Below, piece after piece: positions 7,664-16,545 of a stretch of DNA of 50,776 bases. Source of the DNA: Microbacterium sp. SCN 70-27 (GTDB taxonomy: Bacteria > Actinomycetota > Actinomycetes > Actinomycetales > Microbacteriaceae); the NCBI GenBank assembly GCA_001724425.1, contig MEEK01000028.1, positions 1 through 50,776 on the forward strand, given 5' to 3'. How positions within the stretch are numbered: position 1 is the stretch's first letter; each line of letters begins with the position of its first letter. The position numbers and the translations under genes are program-made. Under the pieces are notes generated by a model. It saw only the letters and a list, made by a program, of their open reading frames with translations, did not search any database and had not been told where the DNA came from.

Positions 7664-9808
7664 ATGACCACGACCACCACCGCCCGCACCACCGCCGATC
7701 TCGTCCACATCACGCGGGGCGACACCAGCGTGATCCTCCGCATCACCGACACAGAGTTGCCCACCGTGCTGCATTGGGGGCGGCCCTTCACCGGCGACCT
7801 GGGCGACCTGGCCGTCGCAGTCGCGGGGCCCGTCGGGGATTCGATCGTTTACGCGCAGCCGAACGTCGCGCTCGTGCCGTTGCACAGTGCCGGCTGGCTC
7901 GGCCACCCCGGCATCCTCGGCAGGCGAGCCGGGCGCTCCTGGTCCTTCGCCCCGGAGACTGTCACACACGAGCTCACCGACGGTGACGGCGCAGCGCGCC
8001 TGGTCAGCACCGCAGAGGATGCTGCCGAGGGACTCGTCCTCACCACGGAACTGCGACTCGAGTCTTCCGGACTTCTCCGACTGCGGGCCACGATCACCAA
8101 TACCGGAGAAGGCGGCTACGAAGTCATGGTTCTCGAGCCCGCACTGCCGGTCCCCGCGGTGGCCGATGAACTCCTCGACATGACCGGGCGCCACGCGCAC
8201 GAACGCGAACCGCAGCGGCACCCTTTCCGTCACGGGCGGTGGACCCGTGAAGCATGGGGCGGACGCCCCGGTCACGACTCCGCCACCGTCCTGTGCGCAG
8301 GGGAGACGGGATTCGGCTTCCGCCGTGGCGATGTGTGGGGAGTGCACCTCGCGTGGTCGGGCAACGGCGTCGTCTCCGCGGAACGCACGCCCACCGGGTG
8401 GCGTCTGCTCAGCGGCGGCGAGAAGCTGCTGCCCGGCGAGGTCGTCCTCGACCACGGCCAGTCCTACAGCTCCCCATGGCTCGTCGCATCCCATGGCGAT
8501 GGGCTCGATGCGTTCCAGAACCGGTTCCACGAGCACCTGCGCGCGCGTCCGTCGCACCCGACGAGTCCGCGCCCCGTCATCCTCAACACGTGGGAGGCCG
8601 TCTACTTCGATCACGATCTTCCGCGACTCATCGACCTCGCCGACCGCGCCGCCGACCTCGGCGTCGAACGGTTCGTCCTCGACGACGGATGGTTCGCGGG
8701 GCGCCGCAGCGACAACGCGGGCCTCGGTGACTGGCAGGTCGACACGGACGTGTGGCCGGACGGGCTCGCCCCCCTCGCCGACCACGTCCACAGCCTCGGA
8801 ATGCAGTTCGGGCTGTGGTTCGAGCCCGAGATGGTCAGCCTCGACTCCCAACTCGCCCGCCGGCACCCGGAATGGCTGTTCGGCACGGCCCACGGCCCGG
8901 GCGTGCCCTCCCGGCAGCAACACGTCCTCGACCTCGGACACCCCGACGCGTTCGCTTACGTCCTCGGCGAGATGTCCACCCTCATCGGCCGCTACGGCAT
9001 CGACTACGTCAAGTGGGACCACAACCGTCCTCTTGTCGATGCGGGGCACAGCCCCACCTACGCACCGGGCATCCACGAGCAGACGCTGGCGACGTACCGC
9101 CTGATGGACGCCCTCAAGAAGCGGCATCCCGGACTCGAGATCGAGTCGTGCTGTGGCGGAGGCGGGCGCATCGACCTCGGCATCATCGACCACACCGACC
9201 GCGTCTGGGTATCCGACTGCATCGACGCGCACGAACGCCAGCGCCTGCAGCGCTGGACATCTCTCATCCTCCCGCCTGAACTCCTCGGCACCCACATCGG
9301 GTCCGGCGCCGACCACACCACCGGCCGGATGCTCGACCTTGATTTCCGCGCGGGCACCGCGATCTTCGGGCACTTCGGCATCGAATGGGATCTGGCCGAG
9401 GCATCCGCCGAGGAACTGGAGAGGCTGGCCGCGTGGGTGGCGCTGCACAAGCGTCTGCGGCCTCTGCTGCGCACCGGGACCGTGGTCCATGCCGACCCCA
9501 CCAACGCCGCCGTGGAGCTCGAGGGCGTCGTCGCACGGGACACATCGCACGCCGTCTACCGGATGAGCACCGTCGATCACTCCGTCGACTGGCCGCACGG
9601 CCGCATCACACTGCCCGGCCTCGACCCCACCGTCCGGTACCGCGTCGAGGTCGAAGACCTCACCCGCAGCGCCATCCAGACCCACGCCGTCCCGCAATGG
9701 GTCAGTGATGGTGTGGAGCTTCGTGGCGACGCCCTCGCGAGCGTCGGGCTCGCCGCTCCCCTCACGCTCGTCGACCGTCTCGTCATCATTCGGGCGACCG
9801 CCGTGTGA
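7664..9808 (+). CDS. GH36 alpha-galactosidase
   Basis: The 714-residue product carries the family's catalytic blocks: FVLDDGWFAGRRSDNAGLGD, then LWFEPEMV (about 384-391), YVKWDHNRPL with the predicted nucleophile Asp452, ESCCGGGGRIDLGI, and VWVSDCIDAHERQRLQ with the predicted acid/base Asp518. A beta-sandwich N-domain precedes the TIM barrel, and a short beta domain ends the protein; the length matches bacterial GH36 enzymes. It hydrolyses terminal alpha-1,6-galactosyl bonds in melibiose, raffinose and similar sugars, probably in the cytoplasm since no signal peptide is seen. Start ATG 7664 is chosen because homology-like sequence begins shortly after; the Shine-Dalgarno (GAAAG) is weak and distant. 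Last gene of the transporter operon, separated by a hairpin. Confidence 0.93.
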   Translation: MTTTTTARTTADLVHITRGDTSVILRITDTELPTVLHWGRPFTGDLGDLAVAVAGPVGDSIVYAQPNVALVPLHSAGWLGHPGILGRRAGRSWSFAPETVTHELTDGDGAARLVSTAEDAAEGLVLTTELRLESSGLLRLRATITNTGEGGYEVMVLEPALPVPAVADELLDMTGRHAHEREPQRHPFRHGRWTREAWGGRPGHDSATVLCAGETGFGFRRGDVWGVHLAWSGNGVVSAERTPTGWRLLSGGEKLLPGEVVLDHGQSYSSPWLVASHGDGLDAFQNRFHEHLRARPSHPTSPRPVILNTWEAVYFDHDLPRLIDLADRAADLGVERFVLDDGWFAGRRSDNAGLGDWQVDTDVWPDGLAPLADHVHSLGMQFGLWFEPEMVSLDSQLARRHPEWLFGTAHGPGVPSRQQHVLDLGHPDAFAYVLGEMSTLIGRYGIDYVKWDHNRPLVDAGHSPTYAPGIHEQTLATYRLMDALKKRHPGLEIESCCGGGGRIDLGIIDHTDRVWVSDCIDAHERQRLQRWTSLILPPELLGTHIGSGADHTTGRMLDLDFRAGTAIFGHFGIEWDLAEASAEELERLAAWVALHKRLRPLLRTGTVVHADPTNAAVELEGVVARDTSHAVYRMSTVDHSVDWPHGRITLPGLDPTVRYRVEVEDLTRSAIQTHAVPQWVSDGVELRGDALASVGLAAPLTLVDRLVIIRATAV

Positions 9809-9934
9809 GGCCGCAGGGCCGGCGTCACGACCCATCCCTTTACGGGCAGTGCGCGGTTGCGGGACGGCTGCGTGCAATCAAGTCCGGTGATTACCGCCGA
9901 CTGCTCGGCCGCGCGATCCGGCCCGCCCAGGGCG

Positions 9935-11713
9935 TTAGTCAAGTCCATGCACCAACCGAGCCGCGCCGTGAACAACGGCCGCTCGGTGGAGCAGGTCGTC
10001 CCGCCACTGCCTTGCGCCGTCGTCTAGGTCTCGAAGAATCAGTCCGGCGGTGCCCAGAATGCGCGCACCTGCGATGCAGGCTATGTCCAAACTGAGCGCT
10101 GTCATCTCGGGGCTGAGCTCGCCTCCTCGCAATCCACCTCGCTCGAATCGCACGGAGTGGAGAAGCCCGAGTGCGGTGGTGTGAGTTATCTGGCTCAGGA
10201 GTGAGTATGCGACCCTCAGCCACCCCGGTTCGTCGAACATGTCGCCCAGCTTGTCGAGCATGTCGGACACGGGTGGCAAGGGCACTCGGCCCGGGGAGGC
10301 AAACTTGGGGACCCGAGAAGTGTTGACGAATGAGGGCAAGTCGAAGAACTGTTCGGCCGCCGCCCGTGGCACCCCACTCGTCGTCAGTTGGTCGATCGTC
10401 CTCTTGCGGCGAGCGCGATATTCATCGAAGTACTGAGTTGCCTGAGCTTCAAAGGTTGATGCGTCGGGGACGGAGTATCGCCATGCCGTGCGGCCGGCCT
10501 CCTCGAGCATCATTCGGGCTACAAACGGGAGCACGACCTGGGCACCCGGCTGCCCAGACGTCGCAAAGATCGTCTGAAGGTTTGAGATGGCTGCACCGTA
10601 GCTCAGTACGGCGTGGAACGGCTGCCCCTCTGCCCACGGGTCAACTGTGAGGTTCTCGAGGAGTGCGAAGAACTGCTCTGCCGTACGCCACACCGCTTCG
10701 GTCGTAGCGACATCCGGCAGCAGTGAGCCGGTTGTTAGCGTCGCGGCAGCATGGGGCACGTATAACTCCGCTGAACCCGAGCCGCTCGCACCCGTGCGGG
10801 ACTTGGGAGTGCGAGTTCCGGGACGGCCCACTAACTTGTGGACGACAACCGCCCGCGCGGAAACCTCCGAGGCGAGGTCGAGCGCTTTGTCTGCAAAGTC
10901 GTGCGCCGGCACCTCTTTCGGCCACCAGTTGCTGTCCGCCGCCAACGAACCGACGAGTGTTCCCACGACTCCGATCGCCGCGACTTGCATGAACAGCGCC
11001 TCATGATCGAATCGCAGGTCGAACCCGATGCCGCCTCCTTCGGCGACGCTACTGAGCAACCCGAGGTAGTTGCCATGTCCGCTGTGTGCCAGAACCATGC
11101 TTGAGCCGTGGAGTTCTGCACTAGCCAGCAGATTCCGCGAACGAATAAGCAGGGGCGTCCACCGCGAAGTAAGCGGGCTGATCGAGTCTTCGCGAGCTGC
11201 GAGGAAGTCTGCGAGCAGTCGTGCGTCGCTCGGTAGCGTGTCGAGCAACGCCCAACCTTGTGCCTGTCCGGTTAGGCCAGCGACGGCGGGCAACGGTTGG
11301 AGCCAACGCGTCAGTATCGGACACGTCGTCTGGGTTTGATCGAGTAGGGAACAGATGCCGTCACGTTCGCGTAGGAGTTCGGCAGGTAGCGACTTGAGGC
11401 GTTGCGGACGCGAAGAGATCCAGTCCCACTTCAACGCGTCGACGAGCAGACCGCGACTGATTGCCCCCATCGCGGTGCCGCCGAACCCCGCCCCGATTAG
11501 CGATTCAACGTAGCCGTAGCGGTTTCTAGCTGAGACGAACGCGAGGCCGTTGAGGAACCGGTCCGGGATCGCACCAAGATTGAAGTCGACTGGAAGAGTG
11601 TCGAGGTGCAAGCGCAGCGCGCGAGTCGCACGCCGAAGCCGGATCACATCGTCGGGAGCGTCTCGACCATCGGGTCGTACGTCGTCAGCGACGCGGGTCT
11701 CATCCCGGATCAT
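9935..11713 (-). CDS. Unrecognised 592-residue protein with internal duplication
   Basis: I do not recognise the family with confidence. The protein is mostly helical and has two similar halves, roughly residues 53-261 and 365-562. GFGGTAMGAISRGLLVDALKWDW in the first half matches VVLPFVARMMLEEAGRTAWRY in the second; HGNYLGLLSSV matches HTTALGLLHSV; and EALFMQVAAIGVVGTLVGSLAAD matches TALSLDIACIAGARILGTAGLILRD. The YSLLSQITH block is reminiscent of HEPN-like DUF5677 proteins (weak). Start ATG 11713 is preferred over ATG 11746 because GAAGGGG lies just upstream; a TAGCCT -10 box (minus strand, 11762-11767) would give a short leader. It is next to a restriction-modification locus on the opposite strand, which suggests but does not prove a defence role. 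Confidence 0.72.
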   Translation of the reverse strand: MIRDETRVADDVRPDGRDAPDDVIRLRRATRALRLHLDTLPVDFNLGAIPDRFLNGLAFVSARNRYGYVESLIGAGFGGTAMGAISRGLLVDALKWDWISSRPQRLKSLPAELLRERDGICSLLDQTQTTCPILTRWLQPLPAVAGLTGQAQGWALLDTLPSDARLLADFLAAREDSISPLTSRWTPLLIRSRNLLASAELHGSSMVLAHSGHGNYLGLLSSVAEGGGIGFDLRFDHEALFMQVAAIGVVGTLVGSLAADSNWWPKEVPAHDFADKALDLASEVSARAVVVHKLVGRPGTRTPKSRTGASGSGSAELYVPHAAATLTTGSLLPDVATTEAVWRTAEQFFALLENLTVDPWAEGQPFHAVLSYGAAISNLQTIFATSGQPGAQVVLPFVARMMLEEAGRTAWRYSVPDASTFEAQATQYFDEYRARRKRTIDQLTTSGVPRAAAEQFFDLPSFVNTSRVPKFASPGRVPLPPVSDMLDKLGDMFDEPGWLRVAYSLLSQITHTTALGLLHSVRFERGGLRGGELSPEMTALSLDIACIAGARILGTAGLILRDLDDGARQWRDDLLHRAAVVHGAARLVHGLD

Positions 11714-11918
11714 TCGTTCCCCTTCAGCCGCCGAAGGTGCGTACATCGGCCCGATCGGTCCAGGCTATTCACCTGCGCGGGCTTCGTCCGTTTCGGGAAG
11801 TTAACCCGTGAACGGGCGCAACGCCAAGAAGGTACCTACGCGGGCGGGTTGAGCATGAAGCTCCTGCCAGGTATATGGCCAAGTGGCGCTCTCCGCGCGG
11901 CGATGCTTGACCTGAGGA

Positions 11919-12656
11919 CTACTGAGTGGACCGTCCAAGCTTCTGCACGCGCTTCTCGAGAATGTGCTGTAGTTCAGCGACGGACTCATCTGTCAGCAGA
12001 TCGGGGTTCGCAGCGAGCATCGAGCGCACGTGTTCAGCGAACGCTCGGGGAGTGAGCTCAGCATCGCCTTCGGCGCCGAGTTCATTGAACTCATCGACGA
12101 CATGTGCGCTCTTGAGGATGCGCGCTTGCTCATCTTGGAATGCGGCCGCAGCGACCATTGCCCGATACCTCGTGGCCCACTCCGCGCTGCTCATGGTGAA
12201 CTGCGGGTCTGCCACGAGCTCGGACCCCGGCTCGGGAGTGGGTGTGATTTCAGCCTCGATGACCTCAAGAAGCTCAACCATTTCGGCCTCGACCACGACG
12301 TCGGGCTGAGCATTCCGGCGCGTGGCGCGCTGCCACGCCCGCCTGATCACGGGCAACGCCGTTTGGTTCCACCAACGACGTACGCGCGGCGCTGCCGCCT
12401 GAACTCCAATGATGATCAGCGCGAGCAGGAGCGCGGTGGCCTGCTCAATTAGTTCGCGTTCTTCCGGCGTCAGCTCCCGAGTCGGTGACTCCACGTAGAC
12501 GGGCGAGTAGGACTCCTCGGGCTCGTCGACCCATTGCCACGCCGCGTGTCCCTTGAGGTTATTGTCCTCGTCGAACAGGTGCCCGGTTACCGCACCATCG
12601 TGCTCGCGCGAGGTGCCGAGGTGTTGCCCCTCCGGGACGATCGGCTCGTATGGCAT
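11919..12656 (-). CDS. Single-span membrane protein, unknown function, divergent from hsdM
   Basis: The 245-residue product has a soluble N-terminal part (MPYEPIVPEGQHLGTSREHD; then GHLFDEDNNLKGHAAWQWVD), one predicted membrane span at about residues 71-90 (EQATALLLALIIIGVQAAAP) followed by a basic, Trp-rich flank RVRRWWNQ, and a helical C-terminal region (MSSAEWATRYRAMVAAAAFQ; LTPRAFAEHVRSMLAANPDL). Start ATG 12656 is preferred because TACGAT (minus strand, 12663-12668) lies exactly six bases before it, as in a leaderless transcript; ATG 12701 in frame is an alternative that would add 15 residues. The neighbours on each side are the unrecognised 592-residue gene and, divergently, hsdM. Similar proteins may exist beside actinobacterial defence genes, but I cannot name a family. 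Confidence 0.7.
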   Translation of the reverse strand: MPYEPIVPEGQHLGTSREHDGAVTGHLFDEDNNLKGHAAWQWVDEPEESYSPVYVESPTRELTPEERELIEQATALLLALIIIGVQAAAPRVRRWWNQTALPVIRRAWQRATRRNAQPDVVVEAEMVELLEVIEAEITPTPEPGSELVADPQFTMSSAEWATRYRAMVAAAAFQDEQARILKSAHVVDEFNELGAEGDAELTPRAFAEHVRSMLAANPDLLTDESVAELQHILEKRVQKLGRSTQ

Positions 12657-12818
12657 GCGCACATCGTACTGATCCCAGACCTCGCGGAAGGCATCCCGCA
12701 TTCTTGCGGAAATGAGGTGCCTGGCGTGCGATCGCCTAGGAACCAGCGAACCGAAATGTCGGAACTCTCCGAGATGCTGGTCGGCTGTACGGACGGTCCG
12801 CGCGGCAGGAGGTCCGCC

Positions 12819-14315
12819 ATGTCCGCATCGAACACTGCCGCCCTAACTAGAGTGGCTCCTGTGATCAACGGGGAACTGAAGAGCAAGATCAATAACGTCT
12901 GGGAGGCCTTCTGGTCGGGAGGCATCAGCAACCCGCTCGAGATCATCGAGCAGATCACGTATCTGCTCTTCATCCGCCGCCTCGACGACATCCAGACCCT
13001 CGCCGAGAAGAAGGCGCGCATCACCGGCTCCGACGTCGGACACCCGGTGTTCCTTCCCGGGCAGACGCACATGCGCTGGAGTCAATTCAAGAACGCGTCT
13101 CCCGAGGTCATGCACAAGACCATCGCCGAAGACGTGTTTCCGTTCCTTCGCGGTATGGGCGACGGCACCACCTATAGCGAGCACATGAAGGATGCTCGCT
13201 TCACCATCCAGAAGCCCGCGCTGCTGTCGAAGGTCGTCGACATGCTCGATGACATCCCGATGGCCGACCGTGATACCAACGGCGACCTGTACGAGTACCT
13301 GCTCTCCAAGCTCGCGTCTGCCGGCGTCAACGGGCAGTTCCGCACCCCACGGCACATCATCGACCTCATGGTCAAGATCACAGCGCCTCAGCCTTCTGAC
13401 GAGATCTGTGACCCGGCGTGCGGCACCGCCGGCTTCCTCGTCGCAGCATCCGAGTACGTCCGTGAGACACACTCAGACGCTCTTCTGGATGCCGCGCAGC
13501 GCAGTCATTTCCACCGTTCGATGTTCCACGGCTACGACTTCGACAATGTGATGCTCCGCATCGGCAGCATGAACATGCTGATGCACGGCATCGAGTCGCC
13601 CGACATCCGCTACCGCGACTCACTCTCCGAGGGTGCAGCCGCGGATGCCGAGAAGTACACGCTCATCCTCGCCAACCCTCCCTTCGCCGGGTCACTCGAT
13701 TACGAATCGACCGCGAAAGACCTACAGCGCACGGTCAAGACGAAGAAGACCGAACTGCTCTTCCTCGCGCTCTTCCTGAAGCTCCTCAAGCCCGGCGGAC
13801 GCGCGGCGGTCATCGTGCCCGACGGCGTGCTCTTCGGGTCAAGCACCGCGCACAAGGCACTGCGCAAGATGCTCGTCGAGGACCAGAAACTGGATGCCGT
13901 CATCAAACTCCCCTCGGGAGTCTTCCGCCCCTACGCGGGAGTGTCGACGGCAATCCTCTTCTTCACAAAGACCAACTCCGGCGGCACGGAAGACGTGTGG
14001 TTCTACGACGTGCGCGCCGATGGGCTCTCGCTCGACGACAAGCGCAATCCCGTGGAGGCGAACGACCTGCCAGACGTGCTCGCACGATGGAGGTCAAGAG
14101 ATGCCGAGAAGACCCGCGCTCGCACAGAGCAGTCGTTCTTGGTGCCAAGAGCTGACATTGTTGCGCAGGGCTATGACCTGTCCCTCAACCGCTACAAGGA
14201 GCTCGTACACGACGATGTCCAGCACCGTGCACCGCTCGACATTATCGCCGACATCGAGAAGCTCGATGCCGAAATCTCGGCCGACCTCGCCGAGCTAAAG
14301 GCGATGCTCGCATGA
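12819..14315 (+). CDS. hsdM: Type I restriction-modification methyltransferase subunit
   Basis: The 498-residue product has an N-terminal HsdM_N helical domain (KINNVWEAFWSGGISNPLEI, LLFIRRLDDIQ) and a class I N6-adenine methyltransferase domain: SAM-binding motif DPACGTAGF near residue 198 and catalytic NPPF near residue 286. It methylates adenine in the recognition sequence given by HsdS and is also part of the restriction complex. Start ATG 12819 has AGGAGG six bases upstream; upstream in-frame codons are not family-like. The stop overlaps the hsdS start (ATGA at 14312-14315). It is expressed divergently from the membrane-protein gene. Confidence 0.95.
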   Translation: MSASNTAALTRVAPVINGELKSKINNVWEAFWSGGISNPLEIIEQITYLLFIRRLDDIQTLAEKKARITGSDVGHPVFLPGQTHMRWSQFKNASPEVMHKTIAEDVFPFLRGMGDGTTYSEHMKDARFTIQKPALLSKVVDMLDDIPMADRDTNGDLYEYLLSKLASAGVNGQFRTPRHIIDLMVKITAPQPSDEICDPACGTAGFLVAASEYVRETHSDALLDAAQRSHFHRSMFHGYDFDNVMLRIGSMNMLMHGIESPDIRYRDSLSEGAAADAEKYTLILANPPFAGSLDYESTAKDLQRTVKTKKTELLFLALFLKLLKPGGRAAVIVPDGVLFGSSTAHKALRKMLVEDQKLDAVIKLPSGVFRPYAGVSTAILFFTKTNSGGTEDVWFYDVRADGLSLDDKRNPVEANDLPDVLARWRSRDAEKTRARTEQSFLVPRADIVAQGYDLSLNRYKELVHDDVQHRAPLDIIADIEKLDAEISADLAELKAMLA

Positions 14316-15457
14316 CGACTGCGATGCTTGCGGACCTCATTCGTCCAGCCGGCAGACGCGCAGGTGAGCAGAGTAACTTCCCCGTCTACTCGGTGACCAA
14401 GCACTCGGGGTTCGTTCCGAGCCTTGAGTACTTCAGGAAGCAGGTATTCAGCCGCGACGTTGAAGGCTACAAGCTAGTGGAACCAGGCGACTTTGCGTAC
14501 GCCACGATCCATCTCGATGAGGGATCCATTGGTATCGCTCCGGAGCGAGGGCTAATCAGCCCCATGTACACGGTGTTCCGCGCGAACGAGTCCCTCGTGG
14601 ATGCCGACTACCTGATTCGTTTTCTCAAGAGTCCTCGAGCGCTCGCTCACTACCCACAGTTGGGGAAGGGGGCAGTTCACCGCCGCAAAGCTATATCGCT
14701 CGCGGCGCTTGGGAGCCTTCCGATACCGCTCCCGCCGCTTGCAGAGCAGCGGCGAATTGCCGCGATCCTCGACTGGGCCGACAAGATCCGCACGAAACGT
14801 CGCAGGATTGTTGGTCACCTCGACGCGCTCGTTGACTCGGTCTTCATGGACATGTTCGCCGCGAAGGATTTCGACGCGATCAATGGCGGGACGCTGATGC
14901 CATCTATGCGAAACGGCCTCTCTCCCGCGACCGCAGGCGGACACTCCGCAACCGTGCTGACGCTATCCTCCGTAACTCAGGGCGGCTTTGACCCAGAGGC
15001 CAAGAAGGTCGGGCAGTTCGCCGCTGAGCCGCCAGCGGATAAGCGGGTGAGCCGTCGCGACTTCATGATGTGCCGCGGCAACGGCAACCGTTCTCTCGTC
15101 GGAGTCGGGACATACTCACGCGAAGACCGCCCCGATCTCGTCTTCCCCGACACCGTGATCGCGGGGCGCGTTGACACCTCGCTCGTCAACATGGACTATC
15201 TCGAGGTGGCGTGGCGTCAGCAAGATGTGCGATCTCAGATCGAAGCAATCGCTCGTACCACCAACGGCACCTTCAAGGTGAATCAACAGACCCTCTCGGC
15301 CGTTGTGGTGTCTGTGCCGCCGATGGACCTGCAACTCGTGTTCGCCGAGCGTGCCGCTAGCGTCCTCGTTCGTCGGCAGACGGTAACGCGCGCACTCAAC
15401 CACGACGACGAACTCTTCACCTCGCTCCAGGCCCGCGCGTTCCGAGGGGAGCTGTGA
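14312..15457 (+). CDS. hsdS: Type I restriction-modification specificity subunit
   Basis: The 381-residue product has two target-recognition domains separated by conserved helices. The first central block is PLPPLAEQRRIAAILDWADK at about residues 138-157, followed by the spacer helix; the second block near the C-terminus (VPPMDLQLVFAERAASVLV) repeats the same plan. Such subunits read two half-sites of a split DNA sequence. TRD1 (VYSVTKHSGFVPS, GDFAYATIHLDEGSIGIAPE) has the usual fold marks. The recognition sequence cannot be deduced by eye. The start overlaps hsdM by four bases. The protein is slightly shorter than the common 400-450 residues but not visibly truncated. Confidence 0.92.
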   Translation: MTTAMLADLIRPAGRRAGEQSNFPVYSVTKHSGFVPSLEYFRKQVFSRDVEGYKLVEPGDFAYATIHLDEGSIGIAPERGLISPMYTVFRANESLVDADYLIRFLKSPRALAHYPQLGKGAVHRRKAISLAALGSLPIPLPPLAEQRRIAAILDWADKIRTKRRRIVGHLDALVDSVFMDMFAAKDFDAINGGTLMPSMRNGLSPATAGGHSATVLTLSSVTQGGFDPEAKKVGQFAAEPPADKRVSRRDFMMCRGNGNRSLVGVGTYSREDRPDLVFPDTVIAGRVDTSLVNMDYLEVAWRQQDVRSQIEAIARTTNGTFKVNQQTLSAVVVSVPPMDLQLVFAERAASVLVRRQTVTRALNHDDELFTSLQARAFRGEL

Positions 15458-15460
15458 CCG

Positions 15461-16537
15461 ATGCCGGTTGAGATGAGGATGTGGCGGATCGACGGCCAGA
15501 CACCGAAGCCCCTGTCGCCTGCGGCGCTGCCGGCCGAGAACGAGCTGCACCAGTTCTTGACGAAGGATCCGTCGCTGCTCGGCATTCCGCTTCTGGTGAT
15601 TGGCAGCGAGGTGCCGACGCCCTACGGTAAGCGTCTCGATCTGCTCGCAGTCGACGGCGACGGCAACCTGCACGTGCTGGAACTCAAGCGCGACAGGACG
15701 CCCCGCGAAGTCGTGGCGCAGGTGCTCGATTACGGCTCGTGGGTTACGACGCTCTCGCGCGACGACGTCATCGACATTGCCGACAAGTACCTCCCCCAGC
15801 CGTTTGAGACTGCGTTCGAGGAGGTCTTCGGGTCGGCCCCGCCCGATGAGCTGAACGCCGAACTGCAGCTCACTATCGTGGCCTCGGCGCTCGACTCAAG
15901 TTCCGAACGCATCGTCACGTACCTCCGCACCTTCGGCGTGCCAATCAATGCCGTGTTCTTCACATACATCGAGGATGACGACCGGCGATACCTGGCGCGG
16001 TCGTGGCTCGCGGCATCGGTTGATACTCCCGCCGCGTCGAAATCCGCGAAGTCGACCTCGAAGAAGGCGCCCTGGAACGGCGTCGACTGGTACGTGTCGT
16101 TCGGTGGTGACCGGCCGTGGGAAGACGCTCGTCGGTTCGGGTTCATCTCCGCCGGCGGGGGCAAGTTCTACTCACAGACGATCCGGTCGCTGCCGGTGGG
16201 TGCACGAGTATGGGTCAACGTGCCAGGGACAGGCTTCGTCGGAGTCGGCACGGTTGCCGGCCCCGCGGCCCGATTCGAGGACGCAACGGTCACCGTCGAC
16301 GGCGAGCAGGTGGCGCTCGCCTCGCAGCGACTCGTTGGGGCGTACGCGTACCAGGGCAACGAGATCGACGAGGATGCCGAGTGGGTCGTGCCGGTGACGT
16401 GGCTCGCCACGGTTCCGGAGAAGGATGCCTACTGGGTGAAGGGCATGTTCGCGAGCCAGCACAGCGCGTGCAAGCTTCGGCAAGAATTCACGCTGGATCG
16501 CCTCGCCGAGCACTTCGGCATCCACGACGACGAGTAG
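15461..16537 (+). CDS. NucS/DUF91-like nuclease within the hsd operon
   Basis: The 358-residue product carries a PD-(D/E)XK-type core close to its start: YGKRLDLLAVDGDGNLHVLE then LKRD gives Asp60, Glu74 and Lys76 as predicted metal-binding and catalytic residues, with TPREVVAQVLDYGSWV after it, as in DUF91/NucS C-terminal-type endonucleases. The C-terminal third (WNGVDWYVSFGGDRPWEDAR, then KFYSQTIRSLPVGARVWVNV) may be a separate beta-rich, nucleic-acid-binding module. Start ATG 15461 has GAGGGGAG nine bases upstream and follows hsdS by three bases; nearby in-frame ATGs at 15473 and 15479 are possible. It is cotranscribed between hsdS and hsdR, so it probably modulates or extends the type I system. 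The biochemical activity is inferred from motifs. Confidence 0.82.
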   Translation: MPVEMRMWRIDGQTPKPLSPAALPAENELHQFLTKDPSLLGIPLLVIGSEVPTPYGKRLDLLAVDGDGNLHVLELKRDRTPREVVAQVLDYGSWVTTLSRDDVIDIADKYLPQPFETAFEEVFGSAPPDELNAELQLTIVASALDSSSERIVTYLRTFGVPINAVFFTYIEDDDRRYLARSWLAASVDTPAASKSAKSTSKKAPWNGVDWYVSFGGDRPWEDARRFGFISAGGGKFYSQTIRSLPVGARVWVNVPGTGFVGVGTVAGPAARFEDATVTVDGEQVALASQRLVGAYAYQGNEIDEDAEWVVPVTWLATVPEKDAYWVKGMFASQHSACKLRQEFTLDRLAEHFGIHDDE

Positions 16538-16545
16538 CTGGGGCC

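Noticed and set aside
7526..9877. 783-codon frame opposite the GH36 gene
   Set aside because: Antisense shadow; the plus strand has complete GH36 catalytic motifs.
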